DNA of 64,000 nt from Comamonadaceae bacterium M7527 (GTDB lineage: Bacteria > Pseudomonadota > Gammaproteobacteria > Burkholderiales > Burkholderiaceae_C), in NCBI GenBank assembly GCA_021044545.1, contig CP087990.1, positions 434,001 to 498,000 of the forward strand. The letters are read 5' to 3'. The notes under the pieces are model-generated. The model ran no database searches and was not told the DNA's origin. It was given only the letters and a program-made list of their open reading frames with translations. Positions 17,917-27,330 of this stretch are shown here, in pieces (the first letter of the stretch is position 1; each line of letters opens with the position of its first letter). Both the position numbers and the translations under genes were made by a program.

Positions 17917-18981
17917 TCAAGCGGCATCAAACGCCAAAATGCCTGCCGCTGTGTCTTCAATACTGCCTTGTGAGTCGTCTGCCACCGTCACTTGATGGGC
18001 GCTGGTGTACAGCGCAAAGTTGCGCGCCATGGACTCAAAGTATTTGGGGTCGTAGTGGCTATCCAGCAGCTGGGCGACAACTTGTGCGGATTCCCCGTTG
18101 CGGGCCAGGTCTTGCCACTGCTCTATGGTGGCGTGCCCCAGCAGCGCAACAAGCGTGTCCAGGCGCTCGCAAAACAATGCACTGTCGTTGACAAAGAAGT
18201 CGTAGTCGCGCATCAGAAGGCGCACGCGCGATTGTGTGTTCATGCTCAAGTGGTGACAAGGGCTTGCACGCATGGCGGTGATCAGCGACTCTGGTACTGT
18301 CACGTTGCCCACGCGCTTGCTTTCAGATTCGATGTACACAGGCCGGCTTGGGTCAAGGCTTTGAAGCTTGTGCCACAGCTGCGTTTCAAATGCTTTTTGG
18401 CTGGGTTGCGGCGTGCCGGGAATAATGCCCAGCACTGAGCTGCGGTGTTTCGCAATGCCTTCCAAGTCTATGGTCTGCGCGCCCAATTGCTCAAGCGCGT
18501 GCAGCACGTGGGTTTTACCCACACCGGTCGCACCGGCTACCACGCGCAACTGCAAGGGCTTGACCAGCTCAGGTGTTTGCGCCATCACGGTCGCCCTAAA
18601 GGCTTTGTAGCCGCCTTCAATCAAGGACACCTTGAAGCCAATAGCCGACAACACGGTTGCCAGCGATCCAGAGCGGTTGCCACCGCGCCAGCAATAAAGC
18701 AGTGGCTGCCAGGTGCGCGGCATGTTGGACGCGTGTTGTTCAATATGGGCTGCAATATTGCGAGCGACCAGCGCAGCCCCCGCTTTTTTGGCTTCAAAGC
18801 CGCCCGTTTGCTTGTACATGGTGCCTATCACGATGCGCTGTTCATCGTCCAGGGAAGGCCAGTTGACCGCACCAGGTATGGCGTCCAGCGCATATTCGCC
18901 TGGGCTTCTGGCGTCTATGACGTCGTCAAACTGGTCCAGCTTGGCCAGTGCGTTAGCCGCGGTAATGAGGTTGATGGGCAT
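17917..18981 (-). CDS. mnmH: tRNA 2-selenouridine synthase MnmH (SelU/YbbB)
   Basis: A 354-residue enzyme that replaces sulfur by selenium, or adds geranyl, at the wobble 2-thiouridine of tRNAs. The N-terminal rhodanese domain (VIDARSPGEYALDAIPGAVN) carries the catalytic cysteine at about residue 97 in YCWRGGNRSGS. The C-terminal P-loop domain has GATGVGKTHVL at about 150-160. It is convergent with metC, with only nine bases between them. No selD lies in the window, so the selenium donor pathway cannot be judged. Confidence 0.93.
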   Translation of the reverse strand: MPINLITAANALAKLDQFDDVIDARSPGEYALDAIPGAVNWPSLDDEQRIVIGTMYKQTGGFEAKKAGAALVARNIAAHIEQHASNMPRTWQPLLYCWRGGNRSGSLATVLSAIGFKVSLIEGGYKAFRATVMAQTPELVKPLQLRVVAGATGVGKTHVLHALEQLGAQTIDLEGIAKHRSSVLGIIPGTPQPSQKAFETQLWHKLQSLDPSRPVYIESESKRVGNVTVPESLITAMRASPCHHLSMNTQSRVRLLMRDYDFFVNDSALFCERLDTLVALLGHATIEQWQDLARNGESAQVVAQLLDSHYDPKYFESMARNFALYTSAHQVTVADDSQGSIEDTAAGILAFDAA

Positions 18982-18989
18982 ATAAGTTG

Positions 18990-19763
18990 TTAGCGCGCCA
19001 GTTCACGCACAAGGGCAGGCCACATATTGTCCAGCATGATGGGCTGCGCCAACTCGTTGGGGTGTATGCGGTCTGCCTGAAACAGGCGTGGCGCGTCTTG
19101 CGCATCGGCCACATTGCTTAGGAAAAACGGCACCAGCGGCACACCCATATTGGCTGAGGTGTCGGTAAACACCTTTGCAAATTCGTCTGTGTAGCGCTGG
19201 CCGTAATTGGGCGGCACCTGCATGCCCAGCAGCAGTACCTTGGCACCACTGGTTTGCGACATGTTCACCATGGCGGTGAGGTTGGCTTGGGTGGTGTTGA
19301 GTGGCAGGCCGCGCAACGCGTCGTTGGCACCCAGCTCAATAATGACCAGTCCAGGCTTGTGGCGCTTGATCAGGCTGGCCAAGCGCGCGCGTCCCCCGGC
19401 CGTGGTGTCGCCGCTGATGCTGGCGTTGATGACACTGGCGGCAATACCTTGTTTGGCAATGCGCTGGGCCAGCAGCGCCACCCATCCTGTGCCGCGCTTT
19501 ATTCCATATTCGGCGCTGATAGAGTCGCCCACCACCAGGATGCGTGTGGCTTGGCTGTCGTTGGTGGCATGGGTGGCCAAGCTGGCTTTGGCCGAGTTGG
19601 TAGTGGCGTTGAGCGCATCGTTGGACGAGGCCGCCCACGCGCCTGAACCGACCAGCCACAGCGCGACCAACAGCAACAAGTGGCCTGCAAACACCCGCAT
19701 CAGCCAAGGACTTTTTGGGGCGGTAGTTGTGCTCAGGTGGCGGCGGTTACAGTGCATGGTCAT
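18990..19763 (-). CDS. tesA: SGNH-family arylesterase/lysophospholipase (TesA-like), secreted
   Basis: A GDSL/SGNH hydrolase. Block I GDSISAEYG holds the nucleophile serine, block II is the ISGDTTAGG glycine region, block III GANDALRG holds the asparagine, and block V DRIHPNELAQ holds the Asp-His pair. A signal peptide is present. Starting at the internal ATG at 19700 gives a textbook one (MRVFAGHLLLLVALWL...AWA), and 19763 adds 21 residues, so the start is uncertain. It is divergent from a YbbA-like ABC ATPase exactly as tesA and ybbA are in E. coli. Confidence 0.88.
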   Translation of the reverse strand: MTMHCNRRHLSTTTAPKSPWLMRVFAGHLLLLVALWLVGSGAWAASSNDALNATTNSAKASLATHATNDSQATRILVVGDSISAEYGIKRGTGWVALLAQRIAKQGIAASVINASISGDTTAGGRARLASLIKRHKPGLVIIELGANDALRGLPLNTTQANLTAMVNMSQTSGAKVLLLGMQVPPNYGQRYTDEFAKVFTDTSANMGVPLVPFFLSNVADAQDAPRLFQADRIHPNELAQPIMLDNMWPALVRELAR

Positions 19764-19798
19764 GAAGTGGGTTCTATAGCCAAAAACGGGAAATATCA

Positions 19799-20488
19799 AT
19801 GCAAGACAGTCATCAAACGCCGGTATTGGTTGCCACGGGTGTGGGCAAAGACGTGAGTGACTCAACCGGTACATTATCCATTTTGAGCGGCGTTGACCTG
19901 ACCGTGTATGCCGGCGAGACCTTGGCTATTGTGGGTGCTTCTGGTTCTGGCAAAAGCACTTTGCTGTCCATACTGGCGGGGTTGGATACGCCCAGCCATG
20001 GCCAGGTGATGCTGGCAGGTCAAGATTTGTTTGCTCTAGACGAAGACGAGCGCGCGGCCTGGCGTGCGCACAACCTGGGCTTTGTGTTTCAAAACTTTCA
20101 GCTGCTGGGCCACCTCAGCGCGCTAGAGAACGTGATGTTGCCGCTGGAGCTGGCAGGCCGCAAAGACGCCAGAGACGCCGCCAGTGCCATGCTGGAGCGC
20201 GTGGGTTTGTCCCAGCGCCTGCGTCATTACCCCAAGGTCATGTCTGGCGGCGAGCAGCAGCGCGTTGCCTTGGCGCGCGCTTTTGTGATGCGCCCCAAGC
20301 TGCTGGTGGCCGATGAGCCCACAGGCAGCCTGGACTTTGCCACTGGCGAGTCGGTGATGAATCTCATGTTTGAGCTCAACCGCGACTTGGGTACAACGCT
20401 TCTGATGGTGACCCATGACCGGGCAATTGCTGCCAGGTGCCAACACCGCATTGGCCTGCGAGCCGGCACAGTGGTAGAGAGAAGCTAG
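19799..20488 (+). CDS. ybbA: ABC transporter ATPase (YbbA/LolD-like)
   Basis: A 229-residue MacB/LolD-type ATPase. Walker A is VGASGSGKSTLLS, the Q-loop FVFQNFQLLGHLSALENV is typical of the LolD group, the signature is MSGGEQQRVALARA, Walker B is LLVADEPTGSLD, and the switch histidine is MVTHD. It is divergent from the tesA-like esterase. In E. coli the permease ybbP follows ybbA; here rlmB follows instead, and no MacB/FtsX-type permease is visible nearby. Confidence 0.9.
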   Translation: MQDSHQTPVLVATGVGKDVSDSTGTLSILSGVDLTVYAGETLAIVGASGSGKSTLLSILAGLDTPSHGQVMLAGQDLFALDEDERAAWRAHNLGFVFQNFQLLGHLSALENVMLPLELAGRKDARDAASAMLERVGLSQRLRHYPKVMSGGEQQRVALARAFVMRPKLLVADEPTGSLDFATGESVMNLMFELNRDLGTTLLMVTHDRAIAARCQHRIGLRAGTVVERS

Positions 20489-20532
20489 CCGATCTAGTCA
20501 GTGCGTGGCTTGCGGCAGGCGATAATAGCGCC

Positions 20533-21294
20533 ATGTCTGCAATCAAAGTGTTATTTGGCTTTCACGCCGTTAGTGTGCGCATCAAGACCGATCCCTTGTC
20601 GGTGGTAGAGGTGTACTTCGATGCCAGTCGGCGTGACCAGCGCATGCGTCAGTTTGTGTCGCGCACCAAAGAGGCCAATATCCGTCTCATTGAGGCCGAT
20701 AGCGCGCGTTTGTCCAAGCTGTGTGGCAGCATGGGCCATCAAGGCGTGGTGGCCCGCGCCCACGACGTAGCGCTGGCCAAAAGCCTGGACGACTTGCTGG
20801 ACAAAGTAGACCAGGACGCCAGTCAGACACCGCTTATTCTGGTGTTGGACGGTGTGACAGACCCACACAACCTGGGTGCTTGTTTGCGTGTGGCCGACGG
20901 TGCAGGCGTGCAAGCGGTGATTGCCCCCAAAGACCATGCTGCCGGCATCAATGCCACGGTGGCCAAAGTGGCCAGCGGCGCGGCAGAGACCGTGCCGTAC
21001 TTCATGGTGACCAATCTTGCGCGCACGCTCAATGAGCTGAAAGAGCGCCACATTTGGGTGATTGGCACCAGTGAAGACGCAGATCACACCATTTATCAAA
21101 CCGACCTCAAAGGCCCAGTGGCCCTGGTGCTGGGTGCAGAAGGCCCTGGCATGCGACAACTCACCCGCAAGACCTGCGACGCCTTGGTGCGCATTCCCAT
21201 GAGCGGCGCGGTAGAAAGCCTGAACGTGTCTGTGGCCAGCGGTGTATGCCTGTTTGAGGCCATGCGCCAACGACAACACGCGCCCAAGCAGTAG
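20533..21294 (+). CDS. rlmB: 23S rRNA (guanosine-2251-2'-O)-methyltransferase RlmB
   Basis: A 253-residue SpoU/TrmH-class knotted methyltransferase. The N-terminal substrate-binding domain starts LFGFHAVSVRIKTDP. SPOUT motif 1 is LVLDGVTDPHNLGACLRVAD with the catalytic arginine, motif 2 is ALVLGAEGPGM, and motif 3 is IPMSGAVESLNVSVASGVCLFE. The ATG at 20533 is the family start; the frame remains open about 96 bases upstream without homology. RlmB methylates G2251 in the ribosomal P-loop. Confidence 0.95.
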   Translation: MSAIKVLFGFHAVSVRIKTDPLSVVEVYFDASRRDQRMRQFVSRTKEANIRLIEADSARLSKLCGSMGHQGVVARAHDVALAKSLDDLLDKVDQDASQTPLILVLDGVTDPHNLGACLRVADGAGVQAVIAPKDHAAGINATVAKVASGAAETVPYFMVTNLARTLNELKERHIWVIGTSEDADHTIYQTDLKGPVALVLGAEGPGMRQLTRKTCDALVRIPMSGAVESLNVSVASGVCLFEAMRQRQHAPKQ

Positions 21295-21330
21295 GGGCGT
21301 GGTTGGGGCTGAGCAGCACTGGCCGCCTTG

Positions 21331-21942
21331 TTACACCAAGCCAGCTGCGCCCAGTGCACCACCTGCGAGTAGCAGCCACAACAAATGCAGGCGTGTGCGC
21401 ACTACCAGGTAGGCGCAGATAAGCGACAAGGTGGCAGGTGGCCAAGCGGCTGCCAGGGTGTCGTGATGGCTGCCCATTAGCCAGGCGGTGGCCAGCAGCA
21501 AAGCGATGACAACGGGCGACAGGCCCAGCTTAAAGGCTTGCACGCCCACACGGTTCTTGTTGCGGTGCGCCCATGCTGCAGCTGTGTAGCTGAGCACGGA
21601 GGAGGGCAGCAATATGGCAAACAAGGCCAACAACGCGTAGCCCACCGCCAATACCCATGACAACCACGCACCGGCGGTGGCCGCCTGTGCAAACGGGGCG
21701 CTCAAGCCCACGTGCCAACCCAGCAAGGGAATAAACAACAGGTTGGGGCCGGGCGCGGCTTGGGCCAACGCCACCGAGCCGCCAAACTGGCTATTGGTAA
21801 GCCAGCCGCGTTCGTCAACCAAATAGCGGTGCATGTCTGGCAGCACGGTGATGGCGCCACCAATGGCCAACAGCGACAGGCCAGCAAAGTGCACCAGCAA
21901 GTCCCAGGCATTGCCCCACACCAATAGCCAATGTTCACTCAT
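21331..21942 (-). CDS. chrA: Chromate transporter, second half of a split ChrA pair
   Basis: A 203-residue membrane protein corresponding to one CHR domain. It shows FAGLSLLAIGGAITVLPDMH, then AQAAPGPNLLF, the proton/anion motif region of ChrA, and several hydrophobic helices. Its ATG overlaps the stop of the upstream chrA half (ATGA-type, about eight bases shared), so the two are translated together. Short-chain CHR proteins often act as heterodimeric pairs that export chromate or other anions. Actual substrate is inferred only from family. Confidence 0.85.
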   Translation of the reverse strand: MSEHWLLVWGNAWDLLVHFAGLSLLAIGGAITVLPDMHRYLVDERGWLTNSQFGGSVALAQAAPGPNLLFIPLLGWHVGLSAPFAQAATAGAWLSWVLAVGYALLALFAILLPSSVLSYTAAAWAHRNKNRVGVQAFKLGLSPVVIALLLATAWLMGSHHDTLAAAWPPATLSLICAYLVVRTRLHLLWLLLAGGALGAAGLV

Positions 21943-22513
21943 GGGTGTTATCTGTTTGTGTGGCTGGCGTAGCTGACGCGGTTTGGGCTTGGCGCAGCAA
22001 ACGCCACCACGCCAGTGCACAGCTTGTGCCGCCAACAGTTACCAGCACCCACATAAGCGGCAAGCGCAACAAGGCCGCGCCAATAAAAGTCAGGCAGGCC
22101 AACGCCGCACAGGTTTGCCAGCCCAGCAGGTGGTCTTTGAGTGCAGGCATTAGGCGTATGGCTGCGCCTGCAATCATGCCGGCGCTCACGGCGGTAAAGC
22201 CACGCATGGCGCCTGCGGCCATGTGGTGATCGGCGACGTTGGCGACCAGGGCCGCCAAGGCCAGCACCACCAGGGTTGGAAACACCAACATGCCGGCCAG
22301 GGCTGCCAAAGCGCCAGTCCAGCCAAAAAAGCGCCCGCCCAGCATCATGGACAAATTCACCACATTGGGTCCAGGCATTACTTGCGCTACGGCCCACTCT
22401 TCTAGAAAGGCTTGAGGGGTCAGCCAGCGTTTGTGTTCAACCAACTCACGCTGAACAATGGCCACTACACCACCAAAGCCCTGCAAGGCCAACCGGCTAA
22501 ACGACCAAAACAA
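21935..22513 (-). CDS. chrA: Chromate transporter, first half of a split ChrA pair
   Basis: About 192 residues with one CHR domain. LALQGFGGVVAIVQRELVEHKRWL is followed by AVAQVMPGPNVVNLSMMLGGRF, which are the two hallmark ChrA segments, then four to five hydrophobic helices. The only start available before an upstream in-frame stop is TTG at 22513, so the N-terminus is unusually short and the start is tentative. It lies just downstream of the FadB-like gene on the same strand and overlaps the second half by a few bases. Confidence 0.82.
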   Translation of the reverse strand: MFWSFSRLALQGFGGVVAIVQRELVEHKRWLTPQAFLEEWAVAQVMPGPNVVNLSMMLGGRFFGWTGALAALAGMLVFPTLVVLALAALVANVADHHMAAGAMRGFTAVSAGMIAGAAIRLMPALKDHLLGWQTCAALACLTFIGAALLRLPLMWVLVTVGGTSCALAWWRLLRQAQTASATPATQTDNTHE

Positions 22514-22565
22514 GTCGCTGCGCGAACGCGTTGGTTGATGGCAACGTTAGCAGTGGTGGGCACGG

Positions 22566-24731
22566 TCAATAAGTGGGTGTGAGCTTCGTGAGTGTGGCAA
22601 TGATATCGTCATCAAGGGCAAAGCCTTTGCCGTGTGCCAGTGCCAAGGCTGCGCAACGCGTTGCAAATGCGTCTACACCCATGCTGTAGATAAACTGCGC
22701 CGCACCGCCTGTCCACACCGGAAAGCCAATGCCCATGATGGAGCCAATGTTGGCGTCGTGAACATGGCTTAGCACGCCCTCGTGCAAACAACGCGCGGTT
22801 TCAACCGCTTGCCTGAATAGCAAACGGTCTTGTATGGCTTGTACGCTTGGCGGTGTTTGTGTGCGCTTTTCAAACAGGCTTTCCAACTGCGGCCACAGCT
22901 GCTTGGATGCGCCTGCAGGGTAGTCGTAAAAGCCACCACCTGCTGCACGTCCAGGGCGTTTGAGTTCTTTAACCATGCGCTCTACCAGCAGCTCACCGGC
23001 GCTGGCTTCGTAGGTTTGTCCGTTGGCTGCAAAGTCTGCACGTGTCTGGTCTAGTACGGCCACGCTCAGGCTCAGCGCTGTTTCGTCCAACACTGCCAGC
23101 GGCCCCACTGGCATGCCGCACTGCATGGCGGCATTTTCAAGCAAGGCGGCGGGCACGCCTTCGCCCAACATCGCAGCGCCTTCCATGACATAGGTGCCAA
23201 AAGTGCGGCTGGTAAAAAAGCCGCGCGAATCATTGACCACTATGGGCAACTTGCCCAGTTGCTGCACGTAGTCAAAAGCCAAGGCAATGGCCTGGTCGCT
23301 GGTGTGTGTGCCCTTGATGATCTCCACCAGCTTCATCTTGTGAACAGGGCTGAAAAAGTGAATGCCTACGAACTGCGCCGCATTGGAAGAGGCTTTTGCC
23401 AAACCCGTAATAGGCAAAGTCGAAGTGTTGGACGCCATGACGCCACCTGCGGCTAACTGCGGCTCGGCGGCCTGGGTAATGCTGGCTTTGAGCGCGCGGT
23501 TCTCAAACACGGCTTCAATGATCAGCTCACTGCCTGCCAAAGCGCTCATGTCCGTGCATGCGTTGATGAGTGCCAATGTGTCTTGCGCCTTGTCGGCGTC
23601 TAGTTGGCCTTTGGACACGCGCGCTTGCAGCAACTTGTCGCTGTGGGCTTTGCCTGCGTCAGCCCTGGCCTGGGCGGTGTCAATGAGTGTGGTGGCAATG
23701 CCGTTGCTGGCTTGCGCATAGGCAATGCCCGCGCCCATCATGCCCGCTCCAATGACGCCCACTTTGCTTATGCGTTTTTTCTCTATGCCGCCTGGACGGC
23801 TGCGCGCGCTTTTGATGGCGTTCATGTCAAAGAAAAACGTGTTGATCATGTTGCGCGCCACTGGCGTCGTCATGAGCTTGGCCAAGTAGCGGCTTTCAAT
23901 GCGCAAAGCGGTATCTATGTCAACCAAGCTGCCTTCAACCATGCTGGCCAGCGCATATTCAGGTGCGGGCAGCAGGCCACGGGTTTTCTTTAGCAGCATG
24001 GCCGGAGCCACACTCAGTGCATTGGCGATAGCTGGTGATGCAGCCGTGCCGCCTGGCATGCGCCAGCCTTTTTCATCAAAGCGGTGTTGGGCTGTGGGAT
24101 TGGCTGCAATCCAGGTTAGCGCTGCGCTCAGCATAGCTGCAGCGGCGGTATCGCTGGGCTCTATGAGTTGATGTATCAGGCCCAGGTCTGCGCCTTGGGC
24201 TGGGGTAAACAGCTTGCCCTCAACCACATAAGGCTGCGCCTTGATGAGACCCAGCAAGCGCGACATTTTGGTTGCGCCACTGGCCCCTGGAAACAAGCCC
24301 AAGGACACCTCGGGCAAACCCAGTTGCGTGCGCGGGTTGTTGATGGCAATGCGGTAGTGGCCTAGCAGCGCTACCTCCCAGCCACCACCCAGGGCTGTGC
24401 CGTTGATGCAACTCACCACAGGAATGCCCAGGGTCTCAATGGTCCTGAAGCTGTGCTTGATGCGTTGCGTGTCTTCAAACAGGCGTGGCGCGTCAGCAGC
24501 AGTCAGTGCCATGGCGGCGCGCAAGTCGGCACCTGCAAAAAACGTGGATTTGTTGGAGCGCAAAATAATGCCCGCCAGCGCTTCGGCGCTGTGTTTCGCT
24601 TTGATCTGCGCGGCGATGTCGTGCAAGTCGTTTTGCCAAGCCTGGCACATGGTGTTGACTGGCGAGTTGGGCTGGTCAAACACAATGTGCGCAACGCGCT
24701 GCTCAACAACTAATTGAATATGTGTGGTCAT
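22566..24731 (-). CDS. fadJ: 3-hydroxyacyl-CoA dehydrogenase / enoyl-CoA hydratase (FadB/FadJ type)
   Basis: About 721 residues. The N-terminal crotonase domain has the oxyanion-hole segments SNKSTFFAGADL and NGTALGGGWEVAL. The NAD-binding Rossmann segment KVGVIGAGMMGAGIAYAQA begins near residue 310 and is followed by the catalytic region GIHFFSPVHKMKLVEII and the C-terminal HAD domain (NDSRGFFTSRTF). The ATG at 24731 (MTTHIQLVV) matches the family. It catalyses two steps of fatty-acid beta-oxidation. The thiolase gene lies 31 bases upstream, and the pair probably acts as a FadBA-like complex. Confidence 0.93.
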   Translation of the reverse strand: MTTHIQLVVEQRVAHIVFDQPNSPVNTMCQAWQNDLHDIAAQIKAKHSAEALAGIILRSNKSTFFAGADLRAAMALTAADAPRLFEDTQRIKHSFRTIETLGIPVVSCINGTALGGGWEVALLGHYRIAINNPRTQLGLPEVSLGLFPGASGATKMSRLLGLIKAQPYVVEGKLFTPAQGADLGLIHQLIEPSDTAAAAMLSAALTWIAANPTAQHRFDEKGWRMPGGTAASPAIANALSVAPAMLLKKTRGLLPAPEYALASMVEGSLVDIDTALRIESRYLAKLMTTPVARNMINTFFFDMNAIKSARSRPGGIEKKRISKVGVIGAGMMGAGIAYAQASNGIATTLIDTAQARADAGKAHSDKLLQARVSKGQLDADKAQDTLALINACTDMSALAGSELIIEAVFENRALKASITQAAEPQLAAGGVMASNTSTLPITGLAKASSNAAQFVGIHFFSPVHKMKLVEIIKGTHTSDQAIALAFDYVQQLGKLPIVVNDSRGFFTSRTFGTYVMEGAAMLGEGVPAALLENAAMQCGMPVGPLAVLDETALSLSVAVLDQTRADFAANGQTYEASAGELLVERMVKELKRPGRAAGGGFYDYPAGASKQLWPQLESLFEKRTQTPPSVQAIQDRLLFRQAVETARCLHEGVLSHVHDANIGSIMGIGFPVWTGGAAQFIYSMGVDAFATRCAALALAHGKGFALDDDIIATLTKLTPTY

Positions 24732-24762
24732 GGGTGGTCTCGCAATATGGTTTGCAGGGGGC

Positions 24763-25968
24763 TTAGCAGCGCTCGACAATGGTGGCAATGCCCATGCCAC
24801 CGCCTACACACAAAGTGGCCAGACCAAATCGCAACTGACGACGGTGTAGCTCGTCTATCAGCGTGCCCAAAATCATGGCACCTGTTGCGCCTAAAGGATG
24901 ACCCATGGCAATGGCGCCACCGTTCACGTTCACCCGGTCATGGGCCACGCCCATTTCTTTCATAAAACGCATGGGTACAGCGGCAAAGGCCTCGTTGACT
25001 TCAAACAAGTCAATGTCGTCAATGCGCAAGCCAGCCTTGGCCAAGGCCTTGCGCGTGGCAGGCATGGGGCCTGTGAGCATGATGGTGGGGTCTGCGCCAG
25101 ACAAGCCCACAGACACTATGCGTGCGCGTGGCGTGAGGCCGTGTGTTTTGCCTGCTTGTTCGCTACCAATTAAAACGGCGGCTGCACCGTCCACAATGCC
25201 AGACGAGTTGCCAGCGTGGTGAACGTGGTTGATGCGCGCGACATGCGGGTAGCGTTGCTGCGCGACTGCGTCAAAGCCCATGCTACCCAGTTGCTCAAAA
25301 GCGGGCTTGAGTTGTGCCAGGCCCTCTGACGTTGTGTGCGGCTTGATGAACTCGTCTGTGGCCAATATCACTTGTCCCAAGTCGTCAGTGACGGCGATCA
25401 ACGCATTTGCAAAATAGCCCGCTGCGCTGGCCGCATGCGCGCGGCGTTGACTTTCAAGTGCAAATGCGTCAACGTCTTGGCGACTAAAGCCCTCCAGTGT
25501 CGCAATGAGGTCTGCGCCAATGCCTTGCGGCACAAAAGCTGTTTGTATGTTGGTGGCCGGGTCTTGTGACCAGGCGCCGCCATCTGCACCAATGGGTACG
25601 CGGCTCATGCTTTCTACCCCGCCGGCAACAACCATGTCTTCCCAGCCACTGGCAATTTTTTGTGCGGCCATGTTGACGGCCTCCAGACCAGATGCGCAAA
25701 AGCGGTTGATTTGAACACCGCTGGCGGTGAAGTCCCATCCTGCCTTGAGTGCGGCCACTTTGGGCAGTACAGAGCCTTGCTCGCCTATGGGCGACACCAC
25801 GCCCATCACCACATCGTCTACGCATGCAGTGTCCAGCTGGTTACGCTGTTGCAGGGCTTTGAGGACACCAGCGAGCAAGTCCACAGGCTTGACCTCATGC
25901 AGGCTGCCATCCCGTTTGCCTTTGCCCCTGGGTGTGCGTATGGCGTCGAATACGAATGCGTCTGTCAT
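24763..25968 (-). CDS. fadI: Acetyl-CoA C-acyltransferase (thiolase)
   Basis: A 401-residue thiolase. The nucleophilic cysteine is in INRFCASGLEAVN (about residue 90), the catalytic histidine in GGAIAMGHPLGATGA, and the second cysteine in LCVGGGMG near the C-terminus. The ATG at 25968 gives MTDAFVFDAIRTPRGKGK, the family start. Upstream of the FadB/J-like gene in one operon, so it probably performs the final thiolytic step of beta-oxidation. A biosynthetic acetoacetyl-CoA thiolase cannot be excluded by sequence alone. Confidence 0.92.
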   Translation of the reverse strand: MTDAFVFDAIRTPRGKGKRDGSLHEVKPVDLLAGVLKALQQRNQLDTACVDDVVMGVVSPIGEQGSVLPKVAALKAGWDFTASGVQINRFCASGLEAVNMAAQKIASGWEDMVVAGGVESMSRVPIGADGGAWSQDPATNIQTAFVPQGIGADLIATLEGFSRQDVDAFALESQRRAHAASAAGYFANALIAVTDDLGQVILATDEFIKPHTTSEGLAQLKPAFEQLGSMGFDAVAQQRYPHVARINHVHHAGNSSGIVDGAAAVLIGSEQAGKTHGLTPRARIVSVGLSGADPTIMLTGPMPATRKALAKAGLRIDDIDLFEVNEAFAAVPMRFMKEMGVAHDRVNVNGGAIAMGHPLGATGAMILGTLIDELHRRQLRFGLATLCVGGGMGIATIVERC

Positions 25969-26098
25969 AAAAGCCTCGGTCGGTTTGCTGTAGGCACACA
26001 TTTAAACCGACAACGGGTATGGCAAAACGTCGCCAACTTGACCATTTGCAGGCGGGGTTTTGGTGTAAGTTAGAGACAAAACCAGTCAGGAGCCCGGC

Positions 26099-27262
26099 GT
26101 GATCAAGCGAAGCCTATTCAACCAAGACCACCTTGCGTTCAAAGACGCATTTGCCAAATTTACGGCCAAGGAAATTGCGCCATTTCATGCGCAATGGGAA
26201 GAGCAGGGCTTTGTAGATAGGGATTTGTGGCGCAAAGCCGGTGCCAACGGCTACTTGTGCATGAGCATGCCAGAGGTATTTGGTGGCAGCGATGCAGACA
26301 AAATGTATTCGGTCGCCCAGTTTGAGGTGTTGGCCGATGCAGGCTTTACCGGCGTGGGCTTTGGCCTGCACAGCGAAATTGTGGCCCCCTACTTGCTGCA
26401 CTACGGGACAAATGAGCAAAAACAACGTTACCTGCCTCGGCTTGCCAGTGGTGAGCTGGTGGGCGCCATAGCCATGAGCGAACCTGCGGCTGGCAGTGAC
26501 TTGCAAGGCATTCAAACCACGGCCAATGCCAAGGACGGCGGCTATGTCATCAACGGCAGCAAAACGTTTATCACCAACGGTTGGCATGCCGATTTGGTGA
26601 TTGTGGTGGCCAAGACAGACCCAGCAGCCGGTGCCAAGGGTACCTCGCTGTTTTTGGTGGAAGCGGGTACACCGGGGTTTGAAAAAGGCCAACGCTTGAA
26701 AAAGCTGGGCATGAAGGCCCAAGACACCTCAGAGCTATTCTTCAAAGACGTGCACGTGGGTGCCGAGCAACTGCTGGGCGGTGAGGCGATGAAGAACAAA
26801 GGCTTTATTTGCCTCATGGAACAGCTGCCTTGGGAGCGCTTGCAAATTGCCATCACGGCCGTAGCAGCCTCGCAGTCTGCCATTGACTGGACCGTGGCTT
26901 ATGTGAAAGACCGTCAGGTGTTCAAGCAAAGCGTTGGTAGTTTTCAAAACACGCGCTATGTGCTGGCCGACTTGCAGGCCAAGGTGCAAGCGGCACGGGT
27001 GTTTGTGGACAAGTGTTGCGAACTGGTGTGCGTGGACGAGCTAGACACGGCCACCGCCAGCATGGCCAAGTCGTGGTGCTCGGATTTGCAATGTCAAGTG
27101 ATGGACCACTGCTTGCAGTTGTTTGGTGGCTACGGCTATATGTGGGAATACCCCATTACCCGCGCTTACGCCGACGCACGCGTGCAACGCATATACGGCG
27201 GCACCAATGAAATTATGAAAGAGGTGATTGCGCGATCAATGGGCTTGCCTGCACCGCGCTAA
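26099..27262 (+). CDS. Acyl-CoA dehydrogenase
   Basis: A 387-residue FAD enzyme for the first step of acyl-CoA beta-oxidation. The GTG start follows CAGGAG by seven bases. Signature segments are AIAMSEPAAGSDLQGIQT (FAD and substrate binding), WHADLVIVVAKTD, the C-terminal LQLFGGYGYMWEYPITR and the flavin-contact stretch RIYGGTNEIMKEVIAR. It is divergent from the thiolase/FadJ operon, which supports a role in the same pathway. Preferred chain length cannot be read from sequence. Confidence 0.93.
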   Translation: MIKRSLFNQDHLAFKDAFAKFTAKEIAPFHAQWEEQGFVDRDLWRKAGANGYLCMSMPEVFGGSDADKMYSVAQFEVLADAGFTGVGFGLHSEIVAPYLLHYGTNEQKQRYLPRLASGELVGAIAMSEPAAGSDLQGIQTTANAKDGGYVINGSKTFITNGWHADLVIVVAKTDPAAGAKGTSLFLVEAGTPGFEKGQRLKKLGMKAQDTSELFFKDVHVGAEQLLGGEAMKNKGFICLMEQLPWERLQIAITAVAASQSAIDWTVAYVKDRQVFKQSVGSFQNTRYVLADLQAKVQAARVFVDKCCELVCVDELDTATASMAKSWCSDLQCQVMDHCLQLFGGYGYMWEYPITRAYADARVQRIYGGTNEIMKEVIARSMGLPAPR

Positions 27263-27330
27263 TCAGTGAGTCGCTGCTGCGCCCAGGGCGCAGGCTGTCA
27301 CCTTTCCTGCGCACGGCGGTGTAGGGTCGG

